From contig NZ_CP091851.1 in assembly GCF_022059845.1 (NCBI RefSeq), positions 868,001 through 932,000 on the forward strand: a DNA stretch of 64,000 nt. Reading direction: 5' to 3'. A program made the position numbers and the translations under genes. This DNA comes from Terrirubrum flagellatum (lineage in GTDB: Bacteria > Pseudomonadota > Alphaproteobacteria > Rhizobiales > Beijerinckiaceae). Shown piece by piece: positions 61,867 through 64,000 of the stretch. The notes under the pieces were generated by a model. The model had not been told where the DNA came from and did not search any database. It was given only the letters and a program-made list of their open reading frames with translations. Numbering within the stretch: the stretch's first letter is position 1; each line of letters starts with the position of its first letter.

Positions 61867-62765
61867 TCGGGCAGGCGATCGCGGACGGATTTCTCACCGG
61901 CGCCATCATTGCGCTCGGAGCGATCGGCGTTTCGCTCAGCCTGCAGATTCTGCGGTTCGCTAATTTCTCGCATGCAGAGCTGTTGACCTGGGGCGCCTAT
62001 CTCGCGCTGACCTTTGTCGCGTTCGCCGGAGCCGGAGTTTCGATCGGCCCGCTGTCATTCGGATGGCCGCTGCTCGCCGCCGTCGCAGCCGCCGGGATGG
62101 GCACTGCTGTCGTTGCTCTTGCCGTCGATCTTCTGGTTTTCGCGCAGCTTAGGGCGCGCGGGGCGCATCCCCTCACGCTCGTCTTCGCCGGATTCGGCGC
62201 TGCGCTGATCCTGCGCAATCTCGTGCTGCTGATCTGGGGGCCGGAAGCGCATTACTACACGAGCGAATTGCAGATCGCGATCGAGGTGATGCCCGATGTT
62301 CGCATGCTGCCCGACCAGATCTTCGTGCTCGCGCTTGCTTTCGCCGTTGTTCTCGCGCTCCATCTCTTCCTTCGCTACAACAGACTTGGCATGGCGATGC
62401 GGGCGATGGCGGAAAGTCCGGCGCTCGCGCGGGTCTGTGGCGTCGAGATCGGCAAGGTGATCCGCTGGACCTGGATCATCAGCGGCGCGCTGGCTGCGGC
62501 GGCCGGAGTCTTTTCAGGGCTCACGGTGCAACTGCGCCCCGAGATGGGGTTCAATCTGCTGCTCTCCTTGTTCACCGCTGCGATCCTCGGCGGCGGCGGA
62601 AGCCTCGTCGGGGCGGTGATCGGCGGGCTTGCGGTCGGGCTTGCCGAGAATCTGTCGGTGCTGGTCATCCCGGCGGGATACAAGGCGGCGGTGCCGTTTC
62701 TTCTTCTGCTGCTGGTGCTATTCTTCCGGCCGCAGGGGCTCTTCGGCTCGATGGAGCGAGCATGA
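61863..62765 (+). CDS. livH: branched-chain amino acid-type ABC transporter permease LivH (system 3)
   Basis: LivH-family permease, 300 aa. It opens GQAIADGFLTGAIIALGAIGVSLSLQILRFANFSHAELLTWGAY, with the hallmark RFANFSHAELLTWG near residues 38-51 and the cytoplasmic loop AMAESPALARVCGVEIGKV near 180-198. About eight helices. Both ends overlap neighbours by four bases. Confidence 0.92.
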   Translation: MIGQAIADGFLTGAIIALGAIGVSLSLQILRFANFSHAELLTWGAYLALTFVAFAGAGVSIGPLSFGWPLLAAVAAAGMGTAVVALAVDLLVFAQLRARGAHPLTLVFAGFGAALILRNLVLLIWGPEAHYYTSELQIAIEVMPDVRMLPDQIFVLALAFAVVLALHLFLRYNRLGMAMRAMAESPALARVCGVEIGKVIRWTWIISGALAAAAGVFSGLTVQLRPEMGFNLLLSLFTAAILGGGGSLVGAVIGGLAVGLAENLSVLVIPAGYKAAVPFLLLLLVLFFRPQGLFGSMERA

Positions 62766-63715
62766 GCGCGTTCGCTGGCCAACTCTCCTATTTCATCTTC
62801 TTCGCGACGGTTACGCTCATTTTCGCGATGGCGACGCTTGGCCTCAATCTGCAATGGGGATCGACGGGCCTCTTCAACGCTGGCGTCGTCGGCTTCTATG
62901 CGATTGGCGGCTACGCTTTCGCGATCCTGTCTGCGCCGCCGAGGCCGGAGCTGCTGGCGAATTTCGGGCTGCCATGGATTGTCGGACTTCTCGGCGCGAT
63001 GGCGGCTTCTGCGCTCGCGGCGGCGATCATCGGCCTGCTCACCATCCGCTTGCGTGGCGATTATCTCGCCATCACCACGTTCGGCGTCGCCGTGTCGATC
63101 CAGCTCGTGACGTTGAACTGGGAGGCGCTCACCGGCGGCAGCCTCGGCATGACGGCGATTCCGCGCCCCATTGCCGGCTTCTTCGACTCTTCGCTCGACG
63201 CCAACATCTTCTATTTCGTGCTGATGCTTGGCGCGACGGCGGCGATCTATCTCGCCCTTGAAAGCATCGTACGCTCCCCATGGGGCCGCGTGCTGAAGGC
63301 GATCCGCGAAGACGAGACGGCCGCAATCGCGCTCGGCAAGGATGCGCGCCTCTTTCGCCTTCAAGCTTTCATCCTGGGTTCGACGATCATCGGGGCCGCC
63401 GGCGCGCTTTACGCAAGCTTCATCGGCTTTCTCAGCCCGTTCGATTTCACGCCGATCCTGACCTTCCAGATCTGGACGATGTTGATCGTTGGCGGCAGCG
63501 GCAACAATCGCGGCGCCCTCATCGGCGCCGTCGTCGTCTGGGGACTCTGGACCGCGAGCGGGGCGCTGATCTCGAAATATGTGCCGGCCGCCTACCAGAC
63601 GCAGGGCGGCGCCGTGCAGTCCATTCTGATCGGCCTCGTGCTGGTTTGCACGCTGCTCTTTCGACCGCGCGGCCTGATCGGCGAGGAGCCGGTCGTCTCG
63701 CGGCACGCGACATGA
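62762..63715 (+). CDS. livM: branched-chain amino acid-type ABC transporter permease LivM (system 3)
   Basis: LivM-family permease, 317 aa. It has ATLGLNLQWGSTGLFNAGVVGFYAIGGY (LQWGSTGLFNAGVVGF) near residues 24-46, a variant of the usual GLLSFGHA motif, and the ATPase-contact loop IREDETAAIALGKDARLFR near 180-198. The hallmark histidine of LivM (FGHA) is replaced (FNAGV), so this system is a divergent subtype and may carry another class of substrate. The partial livK follows after 26 bases. Confidence 0.91.
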   Translation: MSAFAGQLSYFIFFATVTLIFAMATLGLNLQWGSTGLFNAGVVGFYAIGGYAFAILSAPPRPELLANFGLPWIVGLLGAMAASALAAAIIGLLTIRLRGDYLAITTFGVAVSIQLVTLNWEALTGGSLGMTAIPRPIAGFFDSSLDANIFYFVLMLGATAAIYLALESIVRSPWGRVLKAIREDETAAIALGKDARLFRLQAFILGSTIIGAAGALYASFIGFLSPFDFTPILTFQIWTMLIVGGSGNNRGALIGAVVVWGLWTASGALISKYVPAAYQTQGGAVQSILIGLVLVCTLLFRPRGLIGEEPVVSRHAT

Positions 63716-63741
63716 CATTGCCTGGAGAGAAGGGGAGAGTG

Positions 63742-64000
63742 ATGAGATATTTTCTCGGATTGAGCGCAGGCGCGATGCTCGGATTCGCGGCCATGCAGTC
63801 GCCTGTGATGGCGCAGGGCGCGAGCTGTCCTGTGAAGCTTGGCGGCATCCTGCCGCTGACCGGTTCGATGGGGCCCGTCGGCAAACGCATCGCGGACAGC
63901 GCGCAGTTGGCGATCGAACACATCAATCAGGGCGGCGGCGTGAAGGATTGCCAGGTGCAATTCACGCTGCGCGATGATCAGGGGCAGCCCACTGTCGGCG
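63742..64000 (+). CDS. livK: periplasmic substrate-binding protein LivK-like (system 3), 5' part only
   Basis: The first 86 codons of a Peripla_BP_6-type receptor, cut by the window end. A signal peptide (MRYFLGLSAGAMLGFAAMQS, ending PVMAQG) precedes ASCPVKLGGILPLTGSMGPV, where ILPLTGSMGPVGKRIADSAQLAIEHIN is the classical LivK ligand-loop region (PLTGSMGPVGK). AGGGGAG lies upstream of the ATG. The two cysteines (CPVKL and VKDCQV) may form the N-terminal disulfide found in many such receptors. The ligand cannot be inferred from the part present. Confidence 0.9.
   Translation, partial: MRYFLGLSAGAMLGFAAMQSPVMAQGASCPVKLGGILPLTGSMGPVGKRIADSAQLAIEHINQGGGVKDCQVQFTLRDDQGQPTVG

Overview
The window is GC-rich, densely coded bacterial DNA that looks like a chromosome of an alphaproteobacterium of the order Hyphomicrobiales (Rhizobiales). 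The grounds are a SAM-II riboswitch ahead of a methionine importer, a che operon carrying cheD and a STAS-receiver fusion, several complete Liv-type ABC operons, a CyaC-like haem/iron-sulfur cyclase, a GCG_CRPN-type secreted peptide, a rhizobial intergenic repeat and the tRNA-Gly(TCC) type. I cannot name a genus. No phage, IS element, CRISPR array or replication origin is visible.

Layout. 1-0.8 kb: 3' end of an RND efflux pump and a small unknown gene. 0.8-5.4 kb (minus): a branched-chain amino acid-type (Liv) ABC importer in the order livG-F-K-H-M. 5.8-9.4 kb (minus): a ferric iron importer fbpABC. 9.5-14.3 kb (minus): a second Liv importer, preceded by an acid-sugar kinase (otnK). 15.7-18.3 kb (plus): a DUF1275 membrane protein, a GAF protein and an M24 peptidase. 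18.4-21.6 kb (plus): two glycosyltransferases and an unknown protein. 21.6-32.6 kb (minus): a tightly packed run of a degenerate ABC exporter, a cNMP-binding protein, a membrane haem/2Fe-2S cyclase and an oligopeptide-type ABC importer. 32.7-33.5 kb: an SDR dehydrogenase. 33.8-44.7 kb (plus): a chemotaxis operon cheW-mcp-cheR-cheD-cheB-(STAS+CheY)-cheA-cheY-(CheZ-like), then a receiver protein and an Hpt-like protein. 44.7-47.7 kb (minus): metNIQ under a SAM-II riboswitch. 48.0 kb: tRNA-Gly. 48.2-50.3 kb: a cytochrome b561 gene overlapping a chemoreceptor gene. 50.6-51.6 kb: tRNA-Trp, secE, nusG. 51.7-60.2 kb: mixed metabolic, secreted and methyltransferase genes. 60.4-64 kb (plus): a third Liv importer, cut by the window end in its binding-protein gene.

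How the genes work together. Much of the DNA serves uptake: three Liv-type systems, iron, methionine and peptide-type substrates. Behaviour and signalling fill most of the rest. The che operon encodes an almost complete pathway in overlapping or closely spaced genes, including a candidate phosphatase and accessory phosphotransfer modules. The cytochrome b561-chemoreceptor pair and the haem/iron-sulfur cyclase operon suggest that respiratory or redox state feeds into taxis and cyclic-nucleotide signalling. The 21.6-32.6 kb operon is the best candidate for an undescribed system. Its exporter lacks nearly every ATPase catalytic residue, its cyclase lacks three usual active-site residues, a small cNMP-binding protein lies between them, and all are joined to a peptide importer with gaps of a few bases.
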